A program made the translations under genes and the position numbers. A stretch of 64,000 nt of DNA, taken from Acidobacteriaceae bacterium dw_441. Its GTDB lineage: Bacteria; Acidobacteriota; Terriglobia; Terriglobales; Acidobacteriaceae. Below the pieces are notes generated by a model that ran no database searches, was not told the DNA's origin, and saw only the letters and a program-made list of their open reading frames with translations. The DNA lies in the NCBI GenBank assembly GCA_018449715.1, contig JAAVVA010000003.1, positions 248,001 to 312,000 on the forward strand, written 5' to 3'. This document shows, piece by piece, positions 18,361 to 26,708 of the stretch; position 1 is the first letter of the stretch; every line of letters begins with the position of its first letter.

Positions 18361-18560
18361 AAGAGACCGGCCTGCAAAGCAGGTGCGCGATCCACGCTGG
18401 TTGAACCAACATTCATTGAACAGGGGCCTGGCTCGTATACATGGTTCGGTGTGCAAAGTCCGCCAGTCCGGAATGCCTAAAGAACCACGGCAGGGTCCCG
18501 CCGTCTTAGGACGGGTTCACCAGCGCATCTGCGCACGGCCCCGCGGGTCGGTTTTCTTTC
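18361..18560 (+). ncRNA. ssrS: 6S RNA candidate
   Basis: A transcript of about 195-200 bases is predicted between the PaiB-like and Lgt-like genes. The ends pair as an 11-bp closing stem (18365-18375 with 18543-18553, including G-U pairs). Inside it GTGCGC pairs with GCGCAC, CGCTGG with CCAGCG and TGAACC with GGTTCA, giving a long interrupted rod. A central asymmetric bubble follows, with a small hairpin on its 3' side (ACGGC with GCCGT), then an apical stem (CTGGC with GCCAG). This is the 6S RNA architecture, which mimics an open promoter and binds RNA polymerase. In proteobacteria ssrS lies beside zapA; here zapA is two genes away. Covariance-model scoring would settle it. Confidence 0.82.
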
Positions 18561-18573
18561 ATACTTCAGTGTT

Positions 18574-19308
18574 TTGCCTGTGCATCCCAGTCTCCTTCAC
18601 CTCGGCTTCCTGACCATCCCGACCTTCGGACTTCTCACAGCCGTCGGGCTGATGCTTGCGCTCGCCCTCAGCCTGCGCACCGCCACGCTGACGGGCCTGA
18701 ATTCCGACCGCCTCTGGAACGCAGGACTCTTTGCCGTCCTTGCCGCCTTTGTTCTCTCGCGGGTGCTCCTGGTCGTGACCAACCTGCACAGCTTCTTCAC
18801 CTACCCCATTCTTCTGTTGATGGTTCCGTCGCTCACGCCGCTCGGGCTTCTGCTCACGGTGATCGCAACTGCGATCTACCTGCGCCTGCGCGATCTGCCG
18901 CTGTTGCCCACGCTCGACGCCTGGGCCCCATGCGCGACGCTCGCCTGGGCCTTCCTCGCCCTGGGACACTTCGCCGAGGGCAGCGACCCCGGCCTTCCCA
19001 GCACCCTCCCGTGGGCTGTCTCGCGCCAACACCCAGTCGCAATCTATGCAGCCATCGTCGCAGCCGTCTTTACAGTGGTCCTGTATACCCACCTTCTGCG
19101 CCGCCGCAAAGCAGGCGACACCGCCGCGCTCGGATTCGCCCTCGTCGGCCTGGCCCAGTTCCTCCTGAGCTTCCTGCGCGAGCCTGCGGGCTACGACAGC
19201 AAACTCGGAAACCTGCTCGACCCCCTCCAGTGGCTCGCGCTCGGTATGATCGTCCTTGCCGGAGTTCTCTGGCAGCAACCTCGAAGGGTGGCCGCCCATG
19301 CCGTCTAA
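18574..19308 (+). CDS. Divergent Lgt-like (prolipoprotein diacylglyceryl transferase family) membrane protein
   Basis: The 244-residue polytopic protein has the overall pattern of Lgt: HPSLLHLGFLTIPTFGLL at the start, a GHFAEGSDPG segment followed by LPWAV, HPVAIYAAI and FLREP. Canonical Lgt transfers diacylglycerol from phosphatidylglycerol to prolipoprotein cysteine. Here the signature GRIGNFxxGE is replaced by LALGHFAEGS, so the essential arginine (Arg143 of E. coli) is lost, and the SFHGG histidine (His103) has no counterpart in PSLTPLGLLL. It is probably a paralogue with another or no enzymatic role. The start is a TTG at 18574 or a GTG at 18580, both without a clear ribosome-binding site. 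It overlaps rluD by 11 bases. Confidence 0.75.
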   Translation: MPVHPSLLHLGFLTIPTFGLLTAVGLMLALALSLRTATLTGLNSDRLWNAGLFAVLAAFVLSRVLLVVTNLHSFFTYPILLLMVPSLTPLGLLLTVIATAIYLRLRDLPLLPTLDAWAPCATLAWAFLALGHFAEGSDPGLPSTLPWAVSRQHPVAIYAAIVAAVFTVVLYTHLLRRRKAGDTAALGFALVGLAQFLLSFLREPAGYDSKLGNLLDPLQWLALGMIVLAGVLWQQPRRVAAHAV

Positions 19309-20407
19309 AAACATGCTTCCCAAGGGCCAGCGCCGCCGCACGGTGAAGCCCGAGTATCGCGCCACCCGCGGCGTCGAGCCGTCCGGGCCTCCCGTCATTC
19401 CGGTCCTCGAGATCGAGGACGACGCCGAAGACAACATCCACGCCTTCACCGCCGCGCCCGAGTCCACAGGCATGCGGCTCGACCAGTACCTCGCGCAGGC
19501 GATCCCCGACATCAGCCGCGCCCGCGTCCAGATGCTCATCGAGAACGGGCAGGTGCGCGTCGGCGGCCAGTCTGCCAAGGCGAAGCTGAAGCTGCAGGGC
19601 GGCGAGGCCATCGAGATCGAAGGCACGCCGCAGCCTCCTCCACTGCATGCCTTCGCCGAGGAGATTCCGCTCAACATCCTCTACGAGGACGAGAACCTCG
19701 CCGTGATCGACAAGGCCGCCGGAATGATGGTCCACGCAGGCTCCGGCGCGACCGACGACGAGCGCAACCACGGCACGCTGGTCAACGCGCTGCTGCACCA
19801 CTTCAACAAGCTCTCGAACGTCGGCGGCGAGCTTCGCCCCGGCATCGTGCACCGGCTCGACAAGCAGACCAGCGGCATCATCCTGGTCGCGAAGGACGAC
19901 AGCACGCACCGCAAGCTGAGCGAGATGTTCGCCAACCGCGACCTCGAGAAGACCTATCTCGCGCTGGTCCACGGCAGGCTCGCGCGCGAGAACATCACGG
20001 TCAATCTTCCCATCGGTCGCGACCTCGTCCGGCGCACGCGCATGACCACGCGCCGCCCCATCGAGAGCGAAGGAGTTCGCAACGCCGTCTCGCACGTCAA
20101 GGTGCTGGAGAGGATTCACTCGCCCCGTTACGGCGACTTCACCTTCGTCGAGGTCGAGATCGAGACAGGCCGCACGCATCAGATTCGCGTGCATCTTCAG
20201 GCACTTGGGCATCCCGTCGTAGGGGATACGCTCTACGGAGCGCCGCACCATATCGGCCAGCCTCCACATACCCTCTCGCTCGACCGGAACTTCCTTCACG
20301 CGACGAAGCTGGTCTTCGAGCATCCCCGCACGCGCAAGGAAATGACGATGGAAGCCCCTCTTCCCAAAGATCTTAGTGAGCTTCTGGATGCGATTCATGC
20401 CGATTAG
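19298..20407 (+). CDS. Ribosomal large subunit pseudouridine synthase, RluD/RluA family
   Basis: The enzyme isomerises uridines in rRNA to pseudouridine. A basic, disordered N-terminus of about 55 residues leads to an S4 RNA-binding domain (GMRLDQYLAQAIPDISRARV) and then the PseudoU synthase 2 domain. The catalytic aspartate is in HRLDKQTSGIILVAK near residue 187. I start it at the ATG at 19298, which has GAAGGG upstream and overlaps the end of the Lgt-like gene, for a 369-residue protein; the frame is open further upstream. RluD in E. coli modifies helix 69, but RluC- or RluA-type specificity cannot be excluded. Confidence 0.9.
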   Translation: MPSKNMLPKGQRRRTVKPEYRATRGVEPSGPPVIPVLEIEDDAEDNIHAFTAAPESTGMRLDQYLAQAIPDISRARVQMLIENGQVRVGGQSAKAKLKLQGGEAIEIEGTPQPPPLHAFAEEIPLNILYEDENLAVIDKAAGMMVHAGSGATDDERNHGTLVNALLHHFNKLSNVGGELRPGIVHRLDKQTSGIILVAKDDSTHRKLSEMFANRDLEKTYLALVHGRLARENITVNLPIGRDLVRRTRMTTRRPIESEGVRNAVSHVKVLERIHSPRYGDFTFVEVEIETGRTHQIRVHLQALGHPVVGDTLYGAPHHIGQPPHTLSLDRNFLHATKLVFEHPRTRKEMTMEAPLPKDLSELLDAIHAD

Positions 20408-20452
20408 CGGTCGGCTTTGAGTAAAATGTTCGGAGTGACTGTACCGACCCTA

Positions 20453-21490
20453 ATGAACCGTACCTTTCGGAGTCTCACCCTTCTCTCCCTCGCAGCTGCC
20501 TCGTTTTTTGCAGCGCCCCTGCTTGCGCAGACACCCACTCCCGCGGTTCCGGCCCCGGCGCCTGCGGCGGCAGCACCCCAGGCTCCCGCAACTCCTCCGG
20601 CTCCTGCGGTCCAGCAGCAGCCGACCGCACCCCAGGCTCCTGCGAACGATGACGTCGCGACCATTAAGGTACAGGTCAACGAGGTCAACCTCATCTTCAC
20701 GGTCACGGACAAGAAGGGCCGCTTCATCACCGGCCTGCAGCGCGAAAACTTCGGTCTGCTCGACGATGGACGCCCTCCGGTCGCGGTGCTTCGCTTCACG
20801 CAACAGACGAACCTTCCGCTGCGTGTCGGCATCATGCTCGATACGTCCAGCTCCATCCGTCAGCGCTTCCAGTTTGAGCAGGACTCCGCCGTCGAGTTCC
20901 TCCTCCAGATTCTGCACCGCAACGACCGCGCCTTCGTGATGGGCTTCGATATTGAAACCGACATGGCGCAGGGCTTCACCAACAACATCGACCTGCTCAA
21001 CCAGGGCATCCGTAAGCTGCGCCCCGGCGGCGGTACGGCGTTTTACGATGCGCTTTACAAGACCTGCCGCGACCAGATGCTTACGATGCAGGAAGATGGA
21101 GCCGTTCGCCGCGCCCTCATCGTCGTCTCCGACGGTGACGACAACTACAGCCGCGCCCAGCAGTCCGACGCTATCAAGATGTGCCAGCGTGCAGAGACGA
21201 TCGTCTACACCATCAGCACGAACGTCAGCCCCAGCAAGGACAAAGGCGACGACATCCTGAAGACGATCTCCGAGGCGACCGGCGGCATGGCCTTCTTCCC
21301 GGTCAAGATCGAGGACGTGGCTATCGGCTTCCGCAACATTCAGGAAGAGCTTCGCAGCCAGTACTCGCTGGTCTATCGCCCGGCGGACTTCAAACAGGAC
21401 GGCTCGTTCCGGACGATTTACCTGCAGGCTCTCGACCCTCGTTACAAGGTGCGAGCCAGCAAGGGATACTTCGCTCCCCGCCCCAAATAG
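20453..21490 (+). CDS. Secreted VWFA-related protein of the acidobacterial type
   Basis: A signal peptide (FRSLTLLSLAAASFFAAP) is followed by a Pro/Ala/Gln-rich linker of about 40 residues and then the acidobacterial VWFA-related domain, which begins VNLIFTVTDKKGRFITGL. The metal-ion-dependent adhesion motif is intact (MLDTSSSIRQR, DxSxS), with a second site at VVSDGDDNYS. The family is heavily expanded in Acidobacteria and its binding partners are unknown. The ATG at 20453 gives the best signal peptide, though it has no good ribosome-binding site; a TTG at 20417 is in frame. Its stop touches the stop of the convergent regulator gene with no base between. Confidence 0.85.
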   Translation: MNRTFRSLTLLSLAAASFFAAPLLAQTPTPAVPAPAPAAAAPQAPATPPAPAVQQQPTAPQAPANDDVATIKVQVNEVNLIFTVTDKKGRFITGLQRENFGLLDDGRPPVAVLRFTQQTNLPLRVGIMLDTSSSIRQRFQFEQDSAVEFLLQILHRNDRAFVMGFDIETDMAQGFTNNIDLLNQGIRKLRPGGGTAFYDALYKTCRDQMLTMQEDGAVRRALIVVSDGDDNYSRAQQSDAIKMCQRAETIVYTISTNVSPSKDKGDDILKTISEATGGMAFFPVKIEDVAIGFRNIQEELRSQYSLVYRPADFKQDGSFRTIYLQALDPRYKVRASKGYFAPRPK

Positions 21491-22153
21491 TCAGAGCTGA
21501 TCGCGGTACTTTTCGATGGCCAGCAGCACAAGCTGCGAACGTGTTCGCACGCCTGTCTTTGAGAAGAGCTGCTGTAGCGTTGCCTTGACCGCGCTCTCGG
21601 AGATATTCAGGTTCGCAGCGATCTGCTTGTTCGCCAGCCCCTGCAACAGGTAGCGCAGCGTCGTGCGCTCGCGCTCGGTGAAGCGGGTGGACTCCTGAGG
21701 CTGCGCGGCGGCCACGACCGCCTGAAGGTACTGCTGGTCGATGAGGACGCGTCCCTGCGCGACCTCGAGGATCGCTCTCTGCAACTGCTCCGGCGACTCC
21801 TGCTTGTGAAAGATGCCCGAGATGCCGCCCTTGATGAGGGCCAGCGCGTCTTTGTCGGGAAGCCCTGCGGTGACGATCAGAATCTTTCCGGAGAACCCTG
21901 CGGAGCGCAGCGGTTCGAGCAGCGTGAGAGCGTTCTGTCCGCCAAGGTCGTAGTCCAGAACCAACACATCGACCGGAACTTTTTGCAGCGCATCCAACGC
22001 CTGTTTAGGGTCGCCGCTGTGGCCTGCAATGACGAAGCGCCCGTCCGATTCCAGCAGGCGTCGCAGACCCTCGCGAAACAGTGTGTGGTCGTCGAGCAGG
22101 TAGATGCGAATGGCGTTCGTGGTGGCGTTTGTTGCGCTGATAGTCGCGTTCAT
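21491..22153 (-). CDS. NarL/LuxR-family response regulator
   Basis: A receiver domain (acidic pocket DDH at 21-23, phosphoacceptor Asp67 in LVLDYDLGG, conserved Lys in FHKQES) is joined to a LuxR-type helix-turn-helix (TERERTTLRYLLQGLANKQI through ESAVKATLQQLF). The 220 residues are the standard length. It starts 9 bases after the histidine kinase gene, so the two should be co-transcribed and form a cognate pair. Targets are unknown. Confidence 0.92.
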   Translation of the reverse strand: MNATISATNATTNAIRIYLLDDHTLFREGLRRLLESDGRFVIAGHSGDPKQALDALQKVPVDVLVLDYDLGGQNALTLLEPLRSAGFSGKILIVTAGLPDKDALALIKGGISGIFHKQESPEQLQRAILEVAQGRVLIDQQYLQAVVAAAQPQESTRFTERERTTLRYLLQGLANKQIAANLNISESAVKATLQQLFSKTGVRTRSQLVLLAIEKYRDQL

Positions 22154-22162
22154 GAAGGGCTT

Positions 22163-23605
22163 TTACCGCTCCTCTGCAGTATCGGCAGGCTGGTCTTCAT
22201 TATGCTCGGCCAGCAGGGTGATGACGAAGCAGCAGCCTGCGTTGGCGGGCTGGTAACGTAGCTCGCCGCCGAAGCTTTCGATCAGCGCTCGCGAGACATA
22301 AAGACCGAGGCCGGAGCCATCGGAGCCAGGACGGAAGGGCTGGAAGAGCTGCTCGGTCGTCTTCAGCCCCGGCCCGGTATCGGAGACGCGAAGCAGCACG
22401 CGGCCCTCATGCAGAACCGTGTCGATGCTGAACCGTTGCCGCGGAGACTCCTGCACGGCGCGTAGCGAGTTCTGCGAGAGGTTGAGCAGCGTCTGGATGA
22501 GGCCCTGCCGGTTGGCGCGGACGGCGGGAATATTGTCGGGCACGCGCCAGTCGAACTCTCCTCCGATATCGTCCCAATCCTGCCCGATGATGACGCGCAT
22601 CTCCTCGGCAAGCTCCTGCAGGCGAACCGGCGAAAGCTGGATGCGCGCCTTCTTGCTCAGGTCGACGGAGGCGAGATCGCGCAGGCCGGAGGCGAGGTTT
22701 TTGAGCGCGACGAAGTCCGGGTGGCCCGCAATGTCGGTGCTGCGTTCCATGTTCGAGGCGACGACGAAGATGGCAGAACACAGGTTCCGGATCTCGTGCG
22801 AGACGGCGCTGGCGAGAATGCGGTCGTGGCTTGCGATCTGCTCGAACTGAGCGTGCTCGCGCTCGCGCACCTCGTTCGACATATCGACGATGATCGCTGC
22901 GAGATGACGCGCCTCTCCTTCGCCGTAGATGGAAAACCACGTCGTCGTCGGAATCTGCATACCATCGCCGCGACGCGCCCATGCGTTTGCGGAGGTGCTG
23001 ATATCACCCAGGCCAGGGGGGAGCTGCAGAGCATCGTGAAACAGGGGCATGAAGTGGCGGATCGAGTGCCCGGTCAGCATCTCAGCCGGTTGCAGCATGT
23101 TTTCCGCAGCGCGGTTGGCGGCGAGGATGACGCCGTCGCTATCGACGGTGAGGATGGCGGCAGGGCTGCTTTCGGCCAGCAGGCGAAGCTGCTCCTGCGC
23201 GCGGCGGCGCATACGTTGTTCATAACGCAGGCGCGAGTAGTGCTTCAGCACGACGCGCCTCAGATCGGCGATCTGGTAGATCCACAGGCCGCAGCCAGCG
23301 TAGGCGACGGTCGCCATGCAGAAGCGCAGGATGTGTTCAATCTGCGTCTCGTCAGCGGTGAACAGGCCGCGCATATAGGCGCAGAAAGCGGCGGCGACGA
23401 CGATCTGCCAGCGCGAGAGCACGGTCGCGGCGATCATGACCGGGAAGATGTAAAGAATCCCAAGCGAGAAATCGAAGTTGAAGTGCCATTCCAGCAGCAC
23501 GAGGATCGCGACCAGTACAAGGGCGGTCAGAAGAATCTGGCCTCGCGTCCCGGCAGCGACCCGCATGTGAATAAATCGTTTGTAGAAGCTATTCACTCTT
23601 TCCAT
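22163..23605 (-). CDS. Membrane sensor histidine kinase with PAS domain
   Basis: The 480-residue kinase has several N-terminal membrane helices between residues 22 and 112 (for instance ILLTALVLVAILVLLEW), then a short coiled coil, a PAS domain from about 143 to 245 (SSPAAILTVDSDGVILAANR), the phosphoacceptor His270 in AVSHEIRN, and the ATPase domain with N-box LNLSQNSLRA and G-boxes DTGPGL and GSGLGLYVSR. It phosphorylates the response regulator encoded directly downstream. The membrane input domain has little periplasmic sequence, so it may sense a membrane or intracellular signal. Confidence 0.92.
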   Translation of the reverse strand: MERVNSFYKRFIHMRVAAGTRGQILLTALVLVAILVLLEWHFNFDFSLGILYIFPVMIAATVLSRWQIVVAAAFCAYMRGLFTADETQIEHILRFCMATVAYAGCGLWIYQIADLRRVVLKHYSRLRYEQRMRRRAQEQLRLLAESSPAAILTVDSDGVILAANRAAENMLQPAEMLTGHSIRHFMPLFHDALQLPPGLGDISTSANAWARRGDGMQIPTTTWFSIYGEGEARHLAAIIVDMSNEVREREHAQFEQIASHDRILASAVSHEIRNLCSAIFVVASNMERSTDIAGHPDFVALKNLASGLRDLASVDLSKKARIQLSPVRLQELAEEMRVIIGQDWDDIGGEFDWRVPDNIPAVRANRQGLIQTLLNLSQNSLRAVQESPRQRFSIDTVLHEGRVLLRVSDTGPGLKTTEQLFQPFRPGSDGSGLGLYVSRALIESFGGELRYQPANAGCCFVITLLAEHNEDQPADTAEER

Positions 23606-23749
23606 TAGACGCGATTAGGCGAAAGAGTGGTTCGGGAATAGCCGAAAGATAGTCTCGACGCATCTTCCGGGGGCTCTCAAAGAGCGGCTGGAAGATAGGA
23701 TTCATGCGCTCTCCGGGCACAGTCTAATCCGTGTATCAGGAGTGGTTGC

Positions 23750-24697
23750 ATGATTGTTCGAGACCGATTGCCGTTGAAGCGTATCTGGCCGCAGGCGTGG
23801 AAGCGTCTGCTGGTGCTTCTGGTTTTCGATTGCACGGTTGCGGTGGTGTATTCGGTTCTGGACCACCGCTGGATTTCACTGAATGGCCTGCCGGTGGCTC
23901 CGCTGGCCTCTGCCCTGACGATCTTTCTCGCCTTTCGCACCAACGCCGCCTACGGGCGCTGGTGGGAGGCGCGCCAGCTCTGGGGACAGCTCGTGAACAC
24001 CTCGCGCGCTCTGGCAAAGCAGTTTCTGACGATGCTCGACGACGAGGACGAAGACCCGGGCCGCGTCCCGCTCCGAAACTCGCTCGTGTTGCACCAGATC
24101 ACCTTCGCGCACGCTCTGCGCTGCCATCTGCGGAAGCAGGCGGCTCTGCCCGAGATAAGGACGCTTCTGGGAGAAGAGGCTACGGAGGAGCTGAGCGCGT
24201 GCAAAAATCTTCCTGCGGCCATCGTGCTGCGCATGGGAAGCCTTCTGCGTCAGGCGCGCAACGAGGGCATGATCGACAGCTACCGCTGGACGGCCATCGA
24301 CGAAAACCTCACCATGCTGACCAATATCCAGGGAGCCTGCGAGCGCATCAAGAACACGCCGCTGCCGCGCCAGTTCGACTACCTGCCGAGCATTCTGCTC
24401 GACGCCTTCTGCTGGCTGCTGCCCCTGGGAATCGTCGAAGACCTTGGGCTGATGACGCCGATTGCGAGTGTGCTGGTCAGCTTCACCTTCATCGCGGCCG
24501 ACCTGATGAGCCGCGAGATCTCCAACCCGTTCGACAACACCATTCACGACACCCCGATGACCGCGCTCTCGCGCACGATCGAGCTGAACCTGCGCGAACA
24601 GATGGAAGAGATCGACCGCGAGCGCGGATGGAACTACAAGCAGCGCAGACCGCGAGCCATCACCGAGGTGCTGCCGGTGGATGGATTCGTTTTCTAA
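23750..24697 (+). CDS. Bestrophin family anion channel-like protein
   Basis: The 315 residues match the bacterial bestrophin/UPF0187 family. Typical features are LTIFLAFRTNAAYGRWWEARQLWG near the N-terminus and NPFDNTIHDTPMTALSRTIE near the C-terminus. Bacterial homologues form pentameric ion channels in the inner membrane. AGGAG lies 9 bases before the ATG. The gene is divergent from the kinase and ends 22 bases before a universal stress gene. Confidence 0.9.
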   Translation: MIVRDRLPLKRIWPQAWKRLLVLLVFDCTVAVVYSVLDHRWISLNGLPVAPLASALTIFLAFRTNAAYGRWWEARQLWGQLVNTSRALAKQFLTMLDDEDEDPGRVPLRNSLVLHQITFAHALRCHLRKQAALPEIRTLLGEEATEELSACKNLPAAIVLRMGSLLRQARNEGMIDSYRWTAIDENLTMLTNIQGACERIKNTPLPRQFDYLPSILLDAFCWLLPLGIVEDLGLMTPIASVLVSFTFIAADLMSREISNPFDNTIHDTPMTALSRTIELNLREQMEEIDRERGWNYKQRRPRAITEVLPVDGFVF

Positions 24698-24719
24698 GGA
24701 TTCGCAAAGGAAGGACGCC

Positions 24720-25595
24720 ATGCTGCAAAGGGCAACTGAAATCGTATTCGCAACCAACTTCTCCGACTCAAGCCACGCCGTTATCCCGACCGTGGCTCAG
24801 TGGGTGGACACACTGGGCGCAAAGCTGACTCTGCTTCACGTCTACGACGCGAACAAGACCCTGTACCGCGAAGCGGAGGCGCTGCTGCGGTCGTTCTTCG
24901 CAGAGGCGGACAACTACCAGCACTGCGACCGTGTCCTGGTAAGCGGCGATCCCTGCGAGGGGATTGCCGCTTACTGTGAGCGTCGACCGAACGTCATGCT
25001 GATGCTTCCTCCCAGCGACCAGACCGGGCTGCCGCGTCCGTTTCATCGTTCGCTGCGGGCGCGGTTGATCAAGCGTCTCTCCGTTCCCATCTGGACGCTG
25101 GGCCGAAGCAACGTCGGCGACAGCGAACCCTCGGCGGATCGTCACATCGGCGTCTGGCTGGGCGATCCGGAGGAAGGTCTTTCGCATCTGCAACAGGCGG
25201 CGCGGTACGCGTCGGAGACGGGCGGCACGCTGCACCTGCTGCACGTGGTCGATGAGATCAACGAAGGCTCCATGCTGAAGCCGATGCTCTCCGCCGCTCC
25301 GATGGGCGAAGAGACCGCGGACGCATGGCTCAAGGACATCGCCTCGACCATGAAGCTCGATTGCAAGGTCGAGGTACACGTCGCGCAGGGAAGAGTATCG
25401 CGCGAGCTGCCGCAGCTTCTTCGCCGCAGCGGAGCCGACATGCTGGTGCTCAATCAGCAGAGCGCCGTGCGAAACAGCTGGTTCGGTCCGGAGATTAACC
25501 CCATCTTCAGCAAGTGCGCCATCGGCCTCATCTGCGTGCCGTACTACTCGCGGTTCGAGGATCTGCACCGCCAGGTGGCGGAGTCCGCCGCGTAG
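24720..25595 (+). CDS. Universal stress protein with two Usp domains
   Basis: Two tandem UspA folds make up the 291 residues, the first opening TEIVFATNFSDSSHAVIPTV and the second near residue 145 (HIGVWLGDPEEGLSHL). Neither half keeps a clear GxxGxxG nucleotide-binding loop, so ATP binding is doubtful. The ATG at 24720 is preferred because AAGGAAGGA stands just before it; an upstream in-frame ATG at 24681 would overlap the bestrophin gene. A strong hairpin follows the stop. Confidence 0.88.
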   Translation: MLQRATEIVFATNFSDSSHAVIPTVAQWVDTLGAKLTLLHVYDANKTLYREAEALLRSFFAEADNYQHCDRVLVSGDPCEGIAAYCERRPNVMLMLPPSDQTGLPRPFHRSLRARLIKRLSVPIWTLGRSNVGDSEPSADRHIGVWLGDPEEGLSHLQQAARYASETGGTLHLLHVVDEINEGSMLKPMLSAAPMGEETADAWLKDIASTMKLDCKVEVHVAQGRVSRELPQLLRRSGADMLVLNQQSAVRNSWFGPEINPIFSKCAIGLICVPYYSRFEDLHRQVAESAA

Positions 25596-25603
25596 CTGCC
25601 CCG

Positions 25604-25659
25604 CTTAGGCTCGGGCGCGGAAGAGTCCTGCTCGACGGGATTCCTTCGCGCCCGCTAAG
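25604..25659. terminator. Long hairpin between convergent genes
   Basis: CTTAG and CTAAG at the foot and CGGGCGCG with CGCGCCCG above form a stem around a loop of about 22 bases. It fills the gap between the universal stress gene and the convergent adenosine deaminase gene and probably terminates both. Confidence 0.6.
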
Positions 25660-25661
25660 AC

Positions 25662-26699
25662 TTAGCGATACTGCTCGACGCGCTGCAACAGGGCGAGCTT
25701 GTTCGTTGGATCGAGAAAGCTCGCCTCCACCGCGTTCGCCGCAAGCTCGCGCATCTGCTCCAGCGTAAAGCCATACTGCTCCTGCGCGAGCACATACTCT
25801 CCCAGCAGGTCGCTGCCGAACATCGGCGGATCGTCGGAGTTCAGCGTAATCATCAGGCCCGACTCGAAGTAATCCTTCACCGGATGCTCTTCAAACGCCT
25901 TGCAGCACCCGGTCCTGATGTTGCTGGTCACGTTGATCTCCAGCGGAATCTGCTTGTGCGCCAGCACCTCCAGCAGCTCGGCGTCGTGCTGCGCGGCCAG
26001 CGCATGGCCGATGCGCTCGGCTCCGATGTTGATGGCGGACCAGATGCTCTCCGGCCCCACCGACTCGCCCGCGTGCGCCGTCAGACGCAGCCCCGCATCC
26101 TTCGCTTCCTTGTACAGCTCGCGGAACTGGTCGGCGGGTCCGCGAGCTTCATCGCCTCCAATGCCAATCCCGACAATGCTCGGATACTTCTCGCGCAGCT
26201 CGGCGGCCCTGCGGAAGACCCTCGCGCCCTCTTCCACGCCGAAGTGCCGCACCGCATCGACGATCCACAACACGGTTGTTCCGAAGTCTTTTTCACCGCG
26301 CTGCCGTCCGCGCTCGATGGCCTCGACGTAAGGCTCCACGTCGGTCTTCTTCCAGTAGAAGATGATGCCGAAGGAGATGTAGACCTCCGCATGAACGACG
26401 CCCTGCCGGGCCAGCTCGCGGATCATGTTGTAGGTGATCAGCTCGTAGTCGTCCGGCCCCTTCAGCCGCTCCGTCACAGCCTTGAACGACATCAGGAAGC
26501 CGAGGAAATTTTCGTACTGGTAGAGAGCCTGCGCCGCTTCGAGCGTCAAGGGTTCCGCATCGTGGCGGCTGCTCAGCTCCACAAGCGTTTCGGGTTTGAT
26601 CGTGCCCTCAAGATGCAGGTGCAACTCTGCCTTGGGCAGTCCACGAAGCCACTCCACGACATCGATCTCAGGGTCCTGTTGCGATAGCCTTCGAGCCAT
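25662..26699 (-). CDS. add: Adenosine deaminase family protein
   Basis: A zinc-dependent purine deaminase of 345 residues. Metal ligands and catalytic residues are visible: HLHLEG at the start, LTAHAGES with a zinc-binding His, ERIGHAL, and the paired aspartates in LNSDDPPMFGSD. It should convert adenosine (or adenine, as some members do) to inosine (or hypoxanthine) in the cytosol. The gene starts 9 bases after the APC permease, implying an operon and suggesting that the permease might import a related substrate, although APC carriers usually move amino acids. Confidence 0.88.
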   Translation of the reverse strand: MARRLSQQDPEIDVVEWLRGLPKAELHLHLEGTIKPETLVELSSRHDAEPLTLEAAQALYQYENFLGFLMSFKAVTERLKGPDDYELITYNMIRELARQGVVHAEVYISFGIIFYWKKTDVEPYVEAIERGRQRGEKDFGTTVLWIVDAVRHFGVEEGARVFRRAAELREKYPSIVGIGIGGDEARGPADQFRELYKEAKDAGLRLTAHAGESVGPESIWSAINIGAERIGHALAAQHDAELLEVLAHKQIPLEINVTSNIRTGCCKAFEEHPVKDYFESGLMITLNSDDPPMFGSDLLGEYVLAQEQYGFTLEQMRELAANAVEASFLDPTNKLALLQRVEQYR

Positions 26700-26708
26700 T
26701 GCTCTATC

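Noticed and set aside
18326..18613. 95-residue frame across the 6S RNA region
   Set aside because: No ribosome-binding site or family, and it runs through the predicted RNA stems.
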